Shown in pieces: positions 7,768-16,199 of a stretch of 64,000 nt of DNA. This stretch comes from an uncultured Lachnospiraceae bacterium (GTDB taxonomy: Bacteria; Bacillota; Clostridia; Lachnospirales; Lachnospiraceae), in NCBI GenBank assembly GCA_910580195.1, contig CAJTWA010000010.1, positions 1-64,000 on the forward strand. Reading direction: 5' to 3'. The notes under the pieces were generated by a model. The model made no database searches and had not been told where the DNA came from. It worked only from the letters and a program-made list of their open reading frames with translations. The position numbers and the translations under genes are program-made. Each line of letters starts with the position of its first letter. Positions within the stretch are counted from its first letter, which is position 1.

Positions 7768-8538
7768 TTATATGGCTGCCGTTTTCCCTTGCTGCGTATG
7801 CTGCATTTTCAAGGCTTGGTAAAGGGCGGCATTTGTCTGGCACACATATGGCTTCAAGTAAAAAATGCCTAGGATGCCGAGTGTCAGCCCATTTAAAAGA
7901 TTCCATCCAATGAATGACATGTCTAGCACAAAAGCCTTCCACTTATTGCCGCGCATCATTTCACGGCTCAGGGCTAATGCCTCGTCTTTGCCTAGTTCTG
8001 GGTTATCCCCTAACAGGTACGGCACCATCTGGTATTCATAGCTTTTGACAATGCCGGGGATGAAAAAAAGCAGCGACCATAGGAAAATATAGAGGCTCCG
8101 GAAAAACAAAGCCCTCACGCAGTTCCTGTAATGGTGGTCGAAGGCAAAGCAAAGTTCCTTGACCTGCGGCTGCCCCTCCATATTTCTGGCAAAAAACCGG
8201 GAAACCCCTACCTCCAATGGGTTGCAGACAAAAATTTTCAAGGGCAGGGCAATTAGCAGGACCACCAGCAAGAGGACTGCTACAATGATAAATACCACAA
8301 CGAGGAACATAAATACCCCATCTTCAATCACTACGTCATAAGCTTCCTGGATGTTTTCCTCTTCTTCCTTGGAGGAGGAATCTTCCTGGTTCACCCCATT
8401 CATCACCCCTCCTGCCGTACTGGCGATGCCGCCTCCCTCGCACAGCAGCGCAAATACCAGCGCTACCAGCACTGCTTTCCAATGGTTCATGCTGACCCGC
8501 TGCTTTGCGGACGCTTTTAACTCCTTCCTTGACCACAT
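7768..8538 (-). CDS. DUF975-family integral membrane protein
   Basis: This 256-residue protein starts MWSRKELKASAKQRVSMNHW, the characteristic start of DUF975 proteins, and has four to five hydrophobic segments. An acidic stretch (SSSKEEEENIQEAYD) sits in the first loop. AAGGAGGAG lies six bases before the ATG at 8538. The function of the family is unknown. As first gene of an operon with a response regulator and kinase, it may be a target or a sensory accessory of that pair. Confidence 0.87.
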   Translation of the reverse strand: MWSRKELKASAKQRVSMNHWKAVLVALVFALLCEGGGIASTAGGVMNGVNQEDSSSKEEEENIQEAYDVVIEDGVFMFLVVVFIIVAVLLLVVLLIALPLKIFVCNPLEVGVSRFFARNMEGQPQVKELCFAFDHHYRNCVRALFFRSLYIFLWSLLFFIPGIVKSYEYQMVPYLLGDNPELGKDEALALSREMMRGNKWKAFVLDMSFIGWNLLNGLTLGILGIFYLKPYVCQTNAALYQALKMQHTQQGKTAAI

Positions 8539-8732
8539 GCTTAACTCCTCCTTTTCCTGTTTCCATGTCCGGGGATAAAAGCACGCTTTGGATGCTTCAC
8601 GGCGTGCGACACCCGTTCCCCCTCTGGAATTGAAAGCCATATGCCCGGCCTTTCCATCTGCTGGGCGTTCTGGCATTTTTGATGTGTTAGGCCTATTATA
8701 ACCCGCCATCCTTAATAGGAAAATTCCTTTTT

Positions 8733-8750
8733 CTTACAATAACCTTACAA
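8733..8750. promoter_or_regulatory. Candidate OmpR-type regulator binding site (direct repeat)
   Basis: CTTACAA occurs twice (8733-8739 and 8744-8750) with an 11-bp period, the spacing bound by tandem dimers of OmpR/PhoB regulators. It lies in the divergent region between the DUF975-regulator-kinase operon and the ClC gene, so it could serve autoregulation, control of the transporter, or both. Confidence 0.5.
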
Positions 8751-8835
8751 ACTGGCTTGTCATTTTCCCCGGCAGGTGATACTATCTAATAGAAATTCTG
8801 CTATAAACAGTGAAACAGGGCAAAAGGAGTTTACT

Positions 8836-10101
8836 ATGGTTATAAAAGAACTGGAGCATTATATCAGGCATTTTGCCAAGCGTTTTCTTATTTTTTTAAA
8901 GTGGCTTTTGTTTTCTGTCTTAAGCGGCATTTTGGTGGGCAGCGCAGGGGCGGTGTTCCACTACTGCATTTTCTATGCTACAAAAGCCCGCGGCCTTTAC
9001 CCTTGGCTCATATTCCTGCTGCCAGGCGCAGGGCTTTTGATTGTAGGGGCTTACCACCTGATGCATGACGAAAAGGACACGGGGACGAACCTTGTGCTCT
9101 CTGCCATCCATTCCGGGGAACATATCCCGCTGAAAATGGCGCCGCTGATTTTTATTTCCACTATCATGACCCACCTGTTCGGCGGGTCGGCCGGGCGGGA
9201 AGGCGCTGCCCTGCAGCTTGGGGGAAGCATTGGGAATTCCTTGGGGCGGATGCTGAAATTTGATGAAAAGGACCAGCATATTATGATTATGTGCGGGATG
9301 AGCGCGGCGTTTTCCGCGCTGTTTGGCACGCCCTTGTCTGCCGCCATTTTTTCCATGGAGGTCGTCAGCGTCGGCATTATGCACTATGCCGCCCTTGTCC
9401 CCTGCGTGGTGGCCTCCCTGCTGGCACAGGGAATTGCAAAGTACTGCCGGATTGCGCCGGAACAGTTCCCCCTTGCGTCCGTCCCGGAATTTACCTTCCA
9501 ATCCGCTATCACCATTGCCGTGCTTGCCATACTCTGCGCCATTGTCAGCACATTATTCTGCATCCTCTTACATACCGGGGAAGCATTATATAAGAAATAC
9601 TTCCCCAACCCCTACCTGCGGATTTTTGCCGGAGGCGCCCTAGTGGTGGCGCTGACCCTTCTGGTAGGGAACCAAGATTACAATGGGGCTGGGATGCCCT
9701 TCATTGCCCGCTGCTTTGAAACAGGCAAGGCCGTGCCTTATGCCTTCCTGCTAAAAATGCTGTTCACTGCAGTGACTTTGGCCGCAGGGTATAAAGGCGG
9801 GGAAATCGTCCCTTCCTTCTTCATTGGGGCTGCATTTGGCTGCCTGTTTGGGGATTTGGTTGGGTTTTCGCCAGAGCTTTGCGCTGCAGCCGGGATGGGC
9901 GCTGTGTTCTGCGGCGTGACAAACTGCCCCATTACCTCCCTGTTTATCTGTTTTGAGCTGTTTGGGTTTGAGGGGATGCCCTACTACCTGCTGTCCGTGG
10001 CTTTGGGGTATATGCTCTCCGGCTATTATGGGCTATACCACAGCCAGAAAATCGTCTATTCTAAGTATAAAACCGAATTCATCAACCGCAAAACACGTTA
10101 G
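8836..10101 (+). CDS. ClC-family anion transporter (probably fluoride type)
   Basis: This protein has about 421 residues and roughly ten hydrophobic helices. It contains GGSAGREGAALQLGGSIG, matching the GREG motif with the gating glutamate, and GYKGGEIVPSFFIGAAFG, matching the helix-N ion-binding motif. The usual GSGIP motif is replaced by DTGTNLVLSAI. These variants resemble the CLC-F fluoride/proton antiporters more than chloride ClC proteins, which is an inference from memory of the family. No fluoride riboswitch was recognised upstream. The start at 8836 has AAAAGGAG at the right distance. Confidence 0.88.
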   Translation: MVIKELEHYIRHFAKRFLIFLKWLLFSVLSGILVGSAGAVFHYCIFYATKARGLYPWLIFLLPGAGLLIVGAYHLMHDEKDTGTNLVLSAIHSGEHIPLKMAPLIFISTIMTHLFGGSAGREGAALQLGGSIGNSLGRMLKFDEKDQHIMIMCGMSAAFSALFGTPLSAAIFSMEVVSVGIMHYAALVPCVVASLLAQGIAKYCRIAPEQFPLASVPEFTFQSAITIAVLAILCAIVSTLFCILLHTGEALYKKYFPNPYLRIFAGGALVVALTLLVGNQDYNGAGMPFIARCFETGKAVPYAFLLKMLFTAVTLAAGYKGGEIVPSFFIGAAFGCLFGDLVGFSPELCAAAGMGAVFCGVTNCPITSLFICFELFGFEGMPYYLLSVALGYMLSGYYGLYHSQKIVYSKYKTEFINRKTR

Positions 10102-10140
10102 GCTCTGGGAGCCCCTCCCTGCCATGCGGGGCTCCCAGCC
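10101..10140. terminator. Strong hairpin between convergent genes
   Basis: GGGAGCCCC pairs with GGGGCTCCC (about 10107-10115 and 10127-10135), extended by outer pairs. It starts at the ClC stop codon and lies before the end of the opposing asparaginase gene. There is no T-run, so termination is likely but not certain. Confidence 0.5.
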
Positions 10141-10166
10141 TATCAAGGCATCTGTAAAAGTATGGT

Positions 10167-11183
10167 TTAACTTTCCTGATGGAGTGCATCAAAAACTAAA
10201 TCATAATTTATTTTCTTATAAAATATTTGTGCATAAGCGTCTTTTTCACATTTCATATTTCCCAGCATCCACATGGTCTTAGCAATGACGGCTTCTAAGG
10301 TCATGTCGTAGGATTCCAAGAAGCGGCACTCTTTCTTAATCCGGTTCCCCACCTCGTAAACCGTCATGTCGCTGCCCTCATGGGCTACTTGGGTGGCGAG
10401 GATAATCAGCTTTTCCGGGTACTTCCTATGGAGCTCATAAAAGATATCGGAAATGGAGGAAGGGATGCCGCCCACCCCGAAACTTTCCACAATAATTGCG
10501 TCGTACTGCTCAAAAAGGAACTTAAGCCCTTTCGGGGAAATCCCGGGAACCAGCTTGAGCAGGAAAATATTTTCATCCATCTCCTCGTAAAAAGTGACAG
10601 GCTCCCCATAGGGAATGGCCGGGATATAGCGCATAATCCTGCCGTCCTGTATCATGGCAAGGAAGGGGAAATCTATGCTGTCAAAGGCATTGTAGCTTTT
10701 GGAGCGGATTTTCTTGGCGCGGGTGCCTGCAATGACTTTCCCGCCAAAGACAATCTGCACCCCTTGGGATTTCCCGTCTGCCGCATAGCAGAAGCTGTCC
10801 AGAAGGTTGGTCTTGGCGTCCGTGATATCCAAGTCAATGGATTTCTGCGCCCCAGTGAGGACAATGGGCTTGCTGGAATTCTGCACCATATAAGATAAGG
10901 CGGCCGCAGTATACGCTAAGGTATCCGTCCCATGGGCAACCACAAACCCGTCGTATTTCCCATAATTGCTGCGGATGGTTTCTGCCAGCAGCTTCCAATG
11001 GCGGGGCTCCATATTGGTGCTGTCAATGTTGCAGATCTGCATTGCCGTAGGATTGCAGATTTGGTACACATCCGGGATATGGGATAAAATCTCTTCTGCC
11101 CGGATGAGGGGCGCAAGCCCATGGGCAGAGTTCTGGGATGCGATTGTCCCTCCGGTAGCAATCAGTAAGATGTTCCTTTTCAT
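10167..11183 (-). CDS. ansA: L-asparaginase, type I (cytoplasmic)
   Basis: This 338-residue enzyme hydrolyses L-asparagine to aspartate and ammonia. The two catalytic threonine motifs are visible: ATGGTIAS near residue 12 and AHGTDTLAYTAA near residue 90. There is no signal peptide, and both the length and the start MKRNILLIATGGTIA fit the type I AnsA group. AAAGGAG lies before the ATG. The gene is alone, with its own sigma-A promoter, and diverges from the antiporter gene. Confidence 0.94.
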   Translation of the reverse strand: MKRNILLIATGGTIASQNSAHGLAPLIRAEEILSHIPDVYQICNPTAMQICNIDSTNMEPRHWKLLAETIRSNYGKYDGFVVAHGTDTLAYTAAALSYMVQNSSKPIVLTGAQKSIDLDITDAKTNLLDSFCYAADGKSQGVQIVFGGKVIAGTRAKKIRSKSYNAFDSIDFPFLAMIQDGRIMRYIPAIPYGEPVTFYEEMDENIFLLKLVPGISPKGLKFLFEQYDAIIVESFGVGGIPSSISDIFYELHRKYPEKLIILATQVAHEGSDMTVYEVGNRIKKECRFLESYDMTLEAVIAKTMWMLGNMKCEKDAYAQIFYKKINYDLVFDALHQES

Positions 11184-11209
11184 AGCTGTTCTCCTTTATT
11201 TGTCCTGTT

Positions 11210-11238
11210 TTTATAATTTTGATTTTATTTTTATCCAA
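11210..11238 (-). promoter_or_regulatory. Sigma-A promoter of ansA
   Basis: On the minus strand TTGGAT (11233-11238) is followed after 17 bp by TATAAA (11210-11215), 27 bp before the ansA start. Confidence 0.6.
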
Positions 11239-11451
11239 ACGGTTGGCCCGTCCGCTGTATCAATTTTAAACTTTCCGCCCTTGCCGCAGGGTACAGGTAT
11301 TTGGGAACTTTCCCCTCTCCTGCGGGAAGTTTCCACCATGCTTCCTTATCATAGTAAATTATTCCCGGAAAAACAATTATTTTTTCCAAAAAATCGTTTA
11401 TTTTTTACCAAAATGGGAAATGAAATTGTTTTTTATTGGCAATTTTTCAAC

Positions 11452-11480
11452 TTGTTTTTTCTATAGCGGGGAGTTATAAT
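11452..11480 (+). promoter_or_regulatory. Sigma-A promoter of the antiporter gene
   Basis: TTGTTT (11452-11457) and TATAAT (11475-11480) are separated by 17 bp and lie 36 bp before the start codon. The rest of the ~330-bp divergent region (11184-11516) is AT-rich and holds no gene. Confidence 0.6.
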
Positions 11481-11516
11481 TCCTAAGAATTATTTTTGCG
11501 GGATGGAGGAAATTTT

Positions 11517-12701
11517 ATGGATTATGATTACTTATTATATTTGGCAGTGATTCTCATAAGCACAAAATTGCTTGGCCTTGTGACGCGCCGGGCACATATG
11601 CCCCAAGTCGTGGGCGCGCTGGCGGCAGGGCTGGTCCTTGGGCCTGCATGCTTCGGGCTTCTCCACAGCAGCACCTTCCTGAACCAAATTTCAGAAATCG
11701 GCGTCATTGTCCTGATGTTCATGGCTGGCCTTGAAACCGACACGGAAGAACTGAAACGCTCTGGGCTGGCCTCCTTTATCATAGCGCTTATGGGCGTATT
11801 AATCCCCTTGGCCGGGGGCTTTGGCGTTGCCATGGCATGCCATGTGGCCTCCCCGGATTTGCCTTCCAGCGAACTGCTCCAGAATGTGTTTATCGGCATT
11901 ATCCTGACGGCTACTTCCGTAAGCATTACGGTAGAAACATTGAAGGAAATGGGGAAGGTTTCCACCAAGGCGGGCACTGCCATCCTTGGCGCTGCCATTA
12001 TTGATGATATTTTAGGCATTATTGCCCTTACTGTGATTACCAGCATGGCGGACCCCAGCACCAATATTTTCTTTGTGCTGCTAAAAATTGTTGGGTTCTT
12101 TCTCTTTGCTGTGGTTTTCGGCATAGCCTTTGGGTTTATTATGCAAAAATGGGCGTCCCTGTACCCAAGGCCCAACCGGAGGCATGTCATACTGACCTTT
12201 GCCTTCTGCCTTATCATGTCTTTCTGCGCCGAGCATTTCTTTGGGGTTGCAGATATCACAGGCGCCTATGTGGCGGGGCTTATCCTGAGCCACAGCACGA
12301 AGCAGGAAGTCATCTACCGGGAATTTGACACCGTATCTTACCTGCTGGTTGCCCCGGTGTTCTTTGCAAGCATCGGCCTGAAGGTAGAACTGAGCTCCAT
12401 GTCCAGAAGTTTGCTGGTATTTACCGGGCTGCTCCTTATTGTTGCCATCCTTTCCAAAATCATTGGCTGCGGCCTTGGGGCAAAGATGATGAAATACTCC
12501 ACAAAAGAATCCATGCAGATTGGGATTGGCATGATTTCCCGCGGGGAAGTTGCGCTGATTGTGGCAAATAAGGGAGAAGCCTTGGGGCTGATTGGGGATT
12601 CCCTTTATGCGCCGATTGTTGTTACGGTGGTAATTACTACCATTATTACGCCGATATTGCTGAAAGTGGCGTTCAAGGACAAGAAAACGGCTGCGGCATA
12701 G
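11517..12701 (+). CDS. Cation:proton antiporter (CPA2 / KefB-like membrane domain)
   Basis: This 394-residue, very hydrophobic protein has about twelve membrane helices and no cytoplasmic nucleotide-binding domain, so it is the transporter unit only. Motifs include PQVVGALAAGLVLGP near the N-terminus, AAIIDDILGIIAL with the paired acidic residues used for ion exchange, and MISRGEVALIVANKG near the C-terminus. This fits the monovalent cation:proton antiporter-2 family (Na+/H+ or K+/H+). The start at 11517 has GGAGG nine bases upstream; an earlier ATG lacks this. Confidence 0.92.
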   Translation: MDYDYLLYLAVILISTKLLGLVTRRAHMPQVVGALAAGLVLGPACFGLLHSSTFLNQISEIGVIVLMFMAGLETDTEELKRSGLASFIIALMGVLIPLAGGFGVAMACHVASPDLPSSELLQNVFIGIILTATSVSITVETLKEMGKVSTKAGTAILGAAIIDDILGIIALTVITSMADPSTNIFFVLLKIVGFFLFAVVFGIAFGFIMQKWASLYPRPNRRHVILTFAFCLIMSFCAEHFFGVADITGAYVAGLILSHSTKQEVIYREFDTVSYLLVAPVFFASIGLKVELSSMSRSLLVFTGLLLIVAILSKIIGCGLGAKMMKYSTKESMQIGIGMISRGEVALIVANKGEALGLIGDSLYAPIVVTVVITTIITPILLKVAFKDKKTAAA

Positions 12702-12736
12702 GAAAAACTGCCCAACAGAATGTTAAAATATAAGAA

Positions 12737-12791
12737 AAATCAGTTTTTCCTTGCTATCCGTGCCTAAGCGGAATGAAAGGAATGGGTGATA
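12737..12791 (+). repeat. Leader repeat, first copy
   Basis: This stretch resembles 13767-13819: both contain AGTTTTTCCTTGCTAT, then GCCTAA, then AATGGGTGAT in the same order, with about 80 percent identity by eye. The first lies before the small membrane gene and the second before the kinase gene, so a leader or regulatory segment appears to have been duplicated. Confidence 0.7.
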
Positions 12792-12793
12792 CG

Positions 12794-13039
12794 ATGAAGA
12801 AATATGCCATATTGCAATACCTGTCTGCTGCGCTTGCCGTGCTCCTATCTGATATTATGTGCGCGGCAGTCGCTTATAATTATTGCAGCCTGCAATGGAG
12901 CGCAAGATACGAAGGGGCAAGCGCGCCCCCAAGCGTAGCTTACCTATTTGCCATCCCATACCTGCTGGGAATTATCCTATGTACCGGTTTCTCATGGTTT
13001 TTCCGGAAAAAAGCAAAAAAGGAGATTACCCCACGATGA
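12794..13039 (+). CDS. Small membrane protein upstream of a response regulator
   Basis: This 81-residue protein has two hydrophobic segments (LQYLSAALAVLLSDIMCAAV and VAYLFAIPYLLGIILCTGF), a short polar loop between them, and a basic C-terminus (FRKKAKKEI). Its stop overlaps the start of the response regulator gene as ATGA, so the two are translationally coupled. I do not recognise a family. The coupling suggests a role in sensing or modulating the adjacent two-component pair. Confidence 0.75.
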   Translation: MKKYAILQYLSAALAVLLSDIMCAAVAYNYCSLQWSARYEGASAPPSVAYLFAIPYLLGIILCTGFSWFFRKKAKKEITPR

Positions 13040-13728
13040 AATTACTCCTCGCCGAAGACGAAAAAGACTTATCCCATGCCCTCCTCACTATCTTAACACG
13101 CAGTAACTATTCCGTAGACCCTGTCTATGATGGGACTGAAGCATTGGAATACTTATCATCCGCCCATTATGACGCCTTAATCCTAGACATCATGATGCCA
13201 AAGACCGATGGGCTGGCCGTCTTACGAAAGCTGCGCGCACAGGGAAATCCCATCCCTGTCCTCCTGCTCACTGCCAAGTCGGAAGTGGATGACAAAGTGG
13301 CCGGCCTAGATGCCGGGGCAAACGACTATTTAACCAAGCCCTTTGCCCCTAAGGAACTGCTTGCCAGAATCCGCGCCATGACCCGGGGGCAGAGCCATGC
13401 CATGGATTCTGTGCTTAAGGCTGGGAACCTGCAGCTAAACCTCGCCACCTTTGAGCTCTCCTCCCCATCCGGGAGTTTCCGCCTGGCCAATAAGGAATTC
13501 CAGATGATGGAACTGATGATGGCAAACCCGAAAAACCTGATTCCCACGGAACGGTTCCTTGAGAAAATCTGGGGGTATGACAGCGATGCAGAACTGAACG
13601 TGGTGTGGGTCTATATCTCCTACCTCCGCAAAAAATTAGCATCCCTGCAGGCCAATGTCCAGATAAAAGCATCCCGGAACGCCGGGTATTCCTTGGAAGA
13701 ATTAACCCCTGCAAAGGGCAGGGAATAA
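13036..13728 (+). CDS. OmpR-family response regulator
   Basis: This 230-residue protein has a receiver domain (LLLAEDEKDL, phospho-acceptor Asp in ALILDIMMPKTDGL, K in YLTKPF) and a C-terminal winged helix (RLANKEFQMMELMMANPKN, VWVYISYLRKKL). The ATG at 13036 overlaps the stop of the small membrane gene by four bases. An in-frame upstream ATG at 12883 would add unrelated sequence and was rejected. It is followed 151 bp later by its likely kinase, and the VTC/DUF4956/lipoprotein genes after that are plausible targets. Confidence 0.95.
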   Translation: MKLLLAEDEKDLSHALLTILTRSNYSVDPVYDGTEALEYLSSAHYDALILDIMMPKTDGLAVLRKLRAQGNPIPVLLLTAKSEVDDKVAGLDAGANDYLTKPFAPKELLARIRAMTRGQSHAMDSVLKAGNLQLNLATFELSSPSGSFRLANKEFQMMELMMANPKNLIPTERFLEKIWGYDSDAELNVVWVYISYLRKKLASLQANVQIKASRNAGYSLEELTPAKGRE

Positions 13729-13766
13729 TATAAACACGTTCCAATGCCCATAGGGGGATACCGTGC

Positions 13767-13819
13767 AAAATAAGTTTTTCCTTGCTATTTACGCCTAAAC
13801 AGAACGGAAAATGGGTGAT
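13767..13819 (+). repeat. Leader repeat, second copy
   Basis: This is a second copy of the segment at 12737-12791, here in the gap between the response regulator and kinase genes. It does not encode an obvious peptide. Confidence 0.7.
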
Positions 13820-13879
13820 TGCTATCATACAGAAATCATTCCGATGTTGGGAATTCTGGCTGCTCTTAGGAGGGACGCT

Positions 13880-15124
13880 ATGATACAGAAATTACAGAGA
13901 AAATTTATTATTGTTTCCATGCTTTCTACATTGCTGGTTTTAGCAGTAATTATAGGAAGCATTAATATTTTGAATTACCAAAAGGTAGTGGGGGACGCAG
14001 ATTCCATCCTCCGCATCCTGTCGGAAAACAACGGCAGGTTCCCAAAGCGTGAATTCCCCATGGAACAAGATTTTGCTGCACCCCCTGCCCATGGGAAGTT
14101 CCATCCGGAAACCATGTCGCCGGAACTTCCATATGAGTCCCGCTATTTTTCTGTAGTTGTATCCCAAGGCGCAGAGATCCTTTCCATTGATACCGGGAAA
14201 ATCGCTGCCGTCAGCACAAGCGAAGCCTGCCAATATGCCTTACAGGCATTGGGGCTTAAGCCCTCTTCTGGCTTTTTGGGGGATTACCGTTATCTGCGGA
14301 AGGAAGACGCCGGACAGACAACCCTGATTTTTCTGGACTGCGGCAGGAGCCTTTCCACTTTCCGTTCTTTTTTCATCAGCAGTATCCTTGTTTCCCTTCT
14401 TGGGCTCGCTTCTGTGCTGGCCTTAGTCATCATATTTTCCAAAGTGGCCCTGCGGCCTGTTTCTGAAAGCTATGGGAAACAGCGGCAGTTCATTACTGAT
14501 GCCGGGCATGAGATTAAAACCCCCCTTACCATTATTGATGCAGACGCAGAAATCTTGGAAATGGAATTCGGGGAAAATGAATGGCTGGAAGGAATCCGCA
14601 AGCAGACTTCCCGCCTTGCAGAACTGACGGACAGCCTGATTTACCTTTCCCGTATGGAAGAACCGGAAAAACGCCAAGCGAAAGCCGAGTTCTGCTTATC
14701 TGATGCCATCGAAGAAACTGCCGGCTCCTTTCAGGCCCTGGCAGCTACCCAAAACAAAACTTTTGAAATGGAAATCGCCCCGCTCCTCTCCTTTTATGGG
14801 GATGAAGCCTCCATCCGGCAGCTGATTTCCATTTTGCTGGACAATGCCCTGAAATACTCCCCGGAACATGGCAGGATTACGGTATCCCTGCAAAAAAAGG
14901 GGAAAAACCTGCTGTTCTTTGTCTGCAACGAGTCGGAACCCATTTCTAAAGAGCATCTTTCCCGGCTGTTTGAACGGTTTTACCGGGCAGATGCGTCCAG
15001 AAATTCAGAAACCGGCGGCTACGGCATCGGGCTTTCCATTGCAAAAGCCATTGTAACTGCCCATAAAGGGAAAATCTGTGCCGGCTCGGAGGGACATTCT
15101 TTCCAAATTTCTATTACATTTTAA
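13880..15124 (+). CDS. Two-component sensor histidine kinase
   Basis: This 414-residue protein has a membrane segment near residues 10-32, an extracytoplasmic domain of about 130 residues, and a second membrane segment near 170-195 (ISSILVSLLGLASVLALVII). The kinase core has an H-box (DAGHEIKTPLTII), an N-box (LLDNALKYS), an F-box (LFERFYRAD) and a G2 box (GGYGIGLSIAKAI). The G1 motif is replaced by VCNESEPIS. AGGAGGGACGCT precedes the ATG at 13880. It partners the regulator just upstream. Confidence 0.93.
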   Translation: MIQKLQRKFIIVSMLSTLLVLAVIIGSINILNYQKVVGDADSILRILSENNGRFPKREFPMEQDFAAPPAHGKFHPETMSPELPYESRYFSVVVSQGAEILSIDTGKIAAVSTSEACQYALQALGLKPSSGFLGDYRYLRKEDAGQTTLIFLDCGRSLSTFRSFFISSILVSLLGLASVLALVIIFSKVALRPVSESYGKQRQFITDAGHEIKTPLTIIDADAEILEMEFGENEWLEGIRKQTSRLAELTDSLIYLSRMEEPEKRQAKAEFCLSDAIEETAGSFQALAATQNKTFEMEIAPLLSFYGDEASIRQLISILLDNALKYSPEHGRITVSLQKKGKNLLFFVCNESEPISKEHLSRLFERFYRADASRNSETGGYGIGLSIAKAIVTAHKGKICAGSEGHSFQISITF

Positions 15125-15190
15125 AGTCCATTTAGGGTAAGGGTGTTATCCTTGGTACATAATTTCCATAATAGCAAGGAGGCACCATAC

Positions 15191-16144
15191 ATGGTCTATC
15201 AAGACACATTCCAACGGCATGAACTGAAATACCTGCTGTCGCCCCAACAGAAATCTGCGGTTTTTGCAGCCATGCAGGGGCATATGGAAGGGGACAGGTT
15301 TCAGGACAGTTCCATTTCCAATCTCTATTTTGACACGCCGGACTTCCTCTTAATCCGGCGTTCCTTAGAAAAGCCAACTTATAAGGAAAAGCTGCGGATG
15401 CGCAGCTATGGCATTGCAAAGCCGGACGCCATGGTTTTTATAGAGCTGAAGAAAAAATACAAATCCGTAGTATACAAGCGCAGGGTTTCCCTCCCACTGG
15501 CCCAGGCAGAAAATTTCCTGCTCCGCGGCAGCATGGTTGGCCCTGTACCTGCTGGGCATCCAATTCCCCAAGGCAGCTTGATTGGCCCTGCACCCGTTAG
15601 GCATCCAATTCCCCAAGGCAGCTTGATTGGCCCTGCACCCGTTAGGCATACAACTCCCCAAGGCAGCACGGTTGGCACTGTACCCGCTGGGCATCCAATT
15701 CCCCAAGGCAACTTGATTGGCGATGGATCCGCTGGGTATACTGTCCCCCAAGGCAGCCAAGGCTGGAAAACCTCCCAAATCCTGAAAGAAATCAATTATT
15801 TCTGGGAATTTTACCAAACACTTGCCCCTGTCCTGTTCCTCTCTTACCAGAGGGAGGCATTTTCCGGCATCCAAGAGCCCGGGCTGCGGATTACCTTCGA
15901 TGAAAATATCCTTTGGCGCAGGGAACAGCTTTCTTTAAGGTACGGCGCATTTGGCAATTCCCTTCTGCCGCCGGGCGCTACCCTTATGGAAATCAAGACC
16001 CCGGGAGCCATGCCCCTATGGCTGGCCCATGCCCTTTCGGCCCACGGGATTTCCAAAACCTCTTTTTCGAAATATGGGAAAGCATACGAGGAAATCTTGG
16101 AAATGCAATCCGCCCAAGAGGATAGGCTGCGCCATGTTTCCTGA
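15191..16144 (+). CDS. VTC-domain protein (polyphosphate-polymerase-like)
   Basis: This 317-residue cytoplasmic protein begins with the VTC-domain start FQRHELKYLL and has the tunnel-type motifs SISNLYFDTPDF, YKEKLRMRSYG, FIELKKKYKSVVYKRR, RITFDENI and LMEIKTPG. The basic and acidic residues in these motifs line the polyphosphate-synthesising tunnel of the family. Residues about 113-187 are an in-frame minisatellite of five 15-residue units that splits the domain; without it the length would be about 242, normal for bacterial members. AAGGAGG precedes the ATG at 15191. It is followed by a DUF4956 membrane protein, a known pairing. Confidence 0.9.
   Translation: MVYQDTFQRHELKYLLSPQQKSAVFAAMQGHMEGDRFQDSSISNLYFDTPDFLLIRRSLEKPTYKEKLRMRSYGIAKPDAMVFIELKKKYKSVVYKRRVSLPLAQAENFLLRGSMVGPVPAGHPIPQGSLIGPAPVRHPIPQGSLIGPAPVRHTTPQGSTVGTVPAGHPIPQGNLIGDGSAGYTVPQGSQGWKTSQILKEINYFWEFYQTLAPVLFLSYQREAFSGIQEPGLRITFDENILWRREQLSLRYGAFGNSLLPPGATLMEIKTPGAMPLWLAHALSAHGISKTSFSKYGKAYEEILEMQSAQEDRLRHVS
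15527..15751 (+). repeat. In-frame 45-bp minisatellite in the VTC-domain gene
   Basis: Five 45-bp units encode GSxxGPxPxxHPIPQ-like 15-residue repeats. The two central units are almost identical, which suggests recent change in copy number. The period is a multiple of three, so length changes would keep the reading frame. Confidence 0.95.
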
Positions 16145-16199
16145 CACAGCCAATACCATTTAAAATATAACTTACATAAAAAATTCGGAGGTTACTGCT

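Noticed and set aside
8700..8835. Fluoride riboswitch before the ClC gene
   Set aside because: The conserved crcB-motif sequence blocks could not be found by eye.
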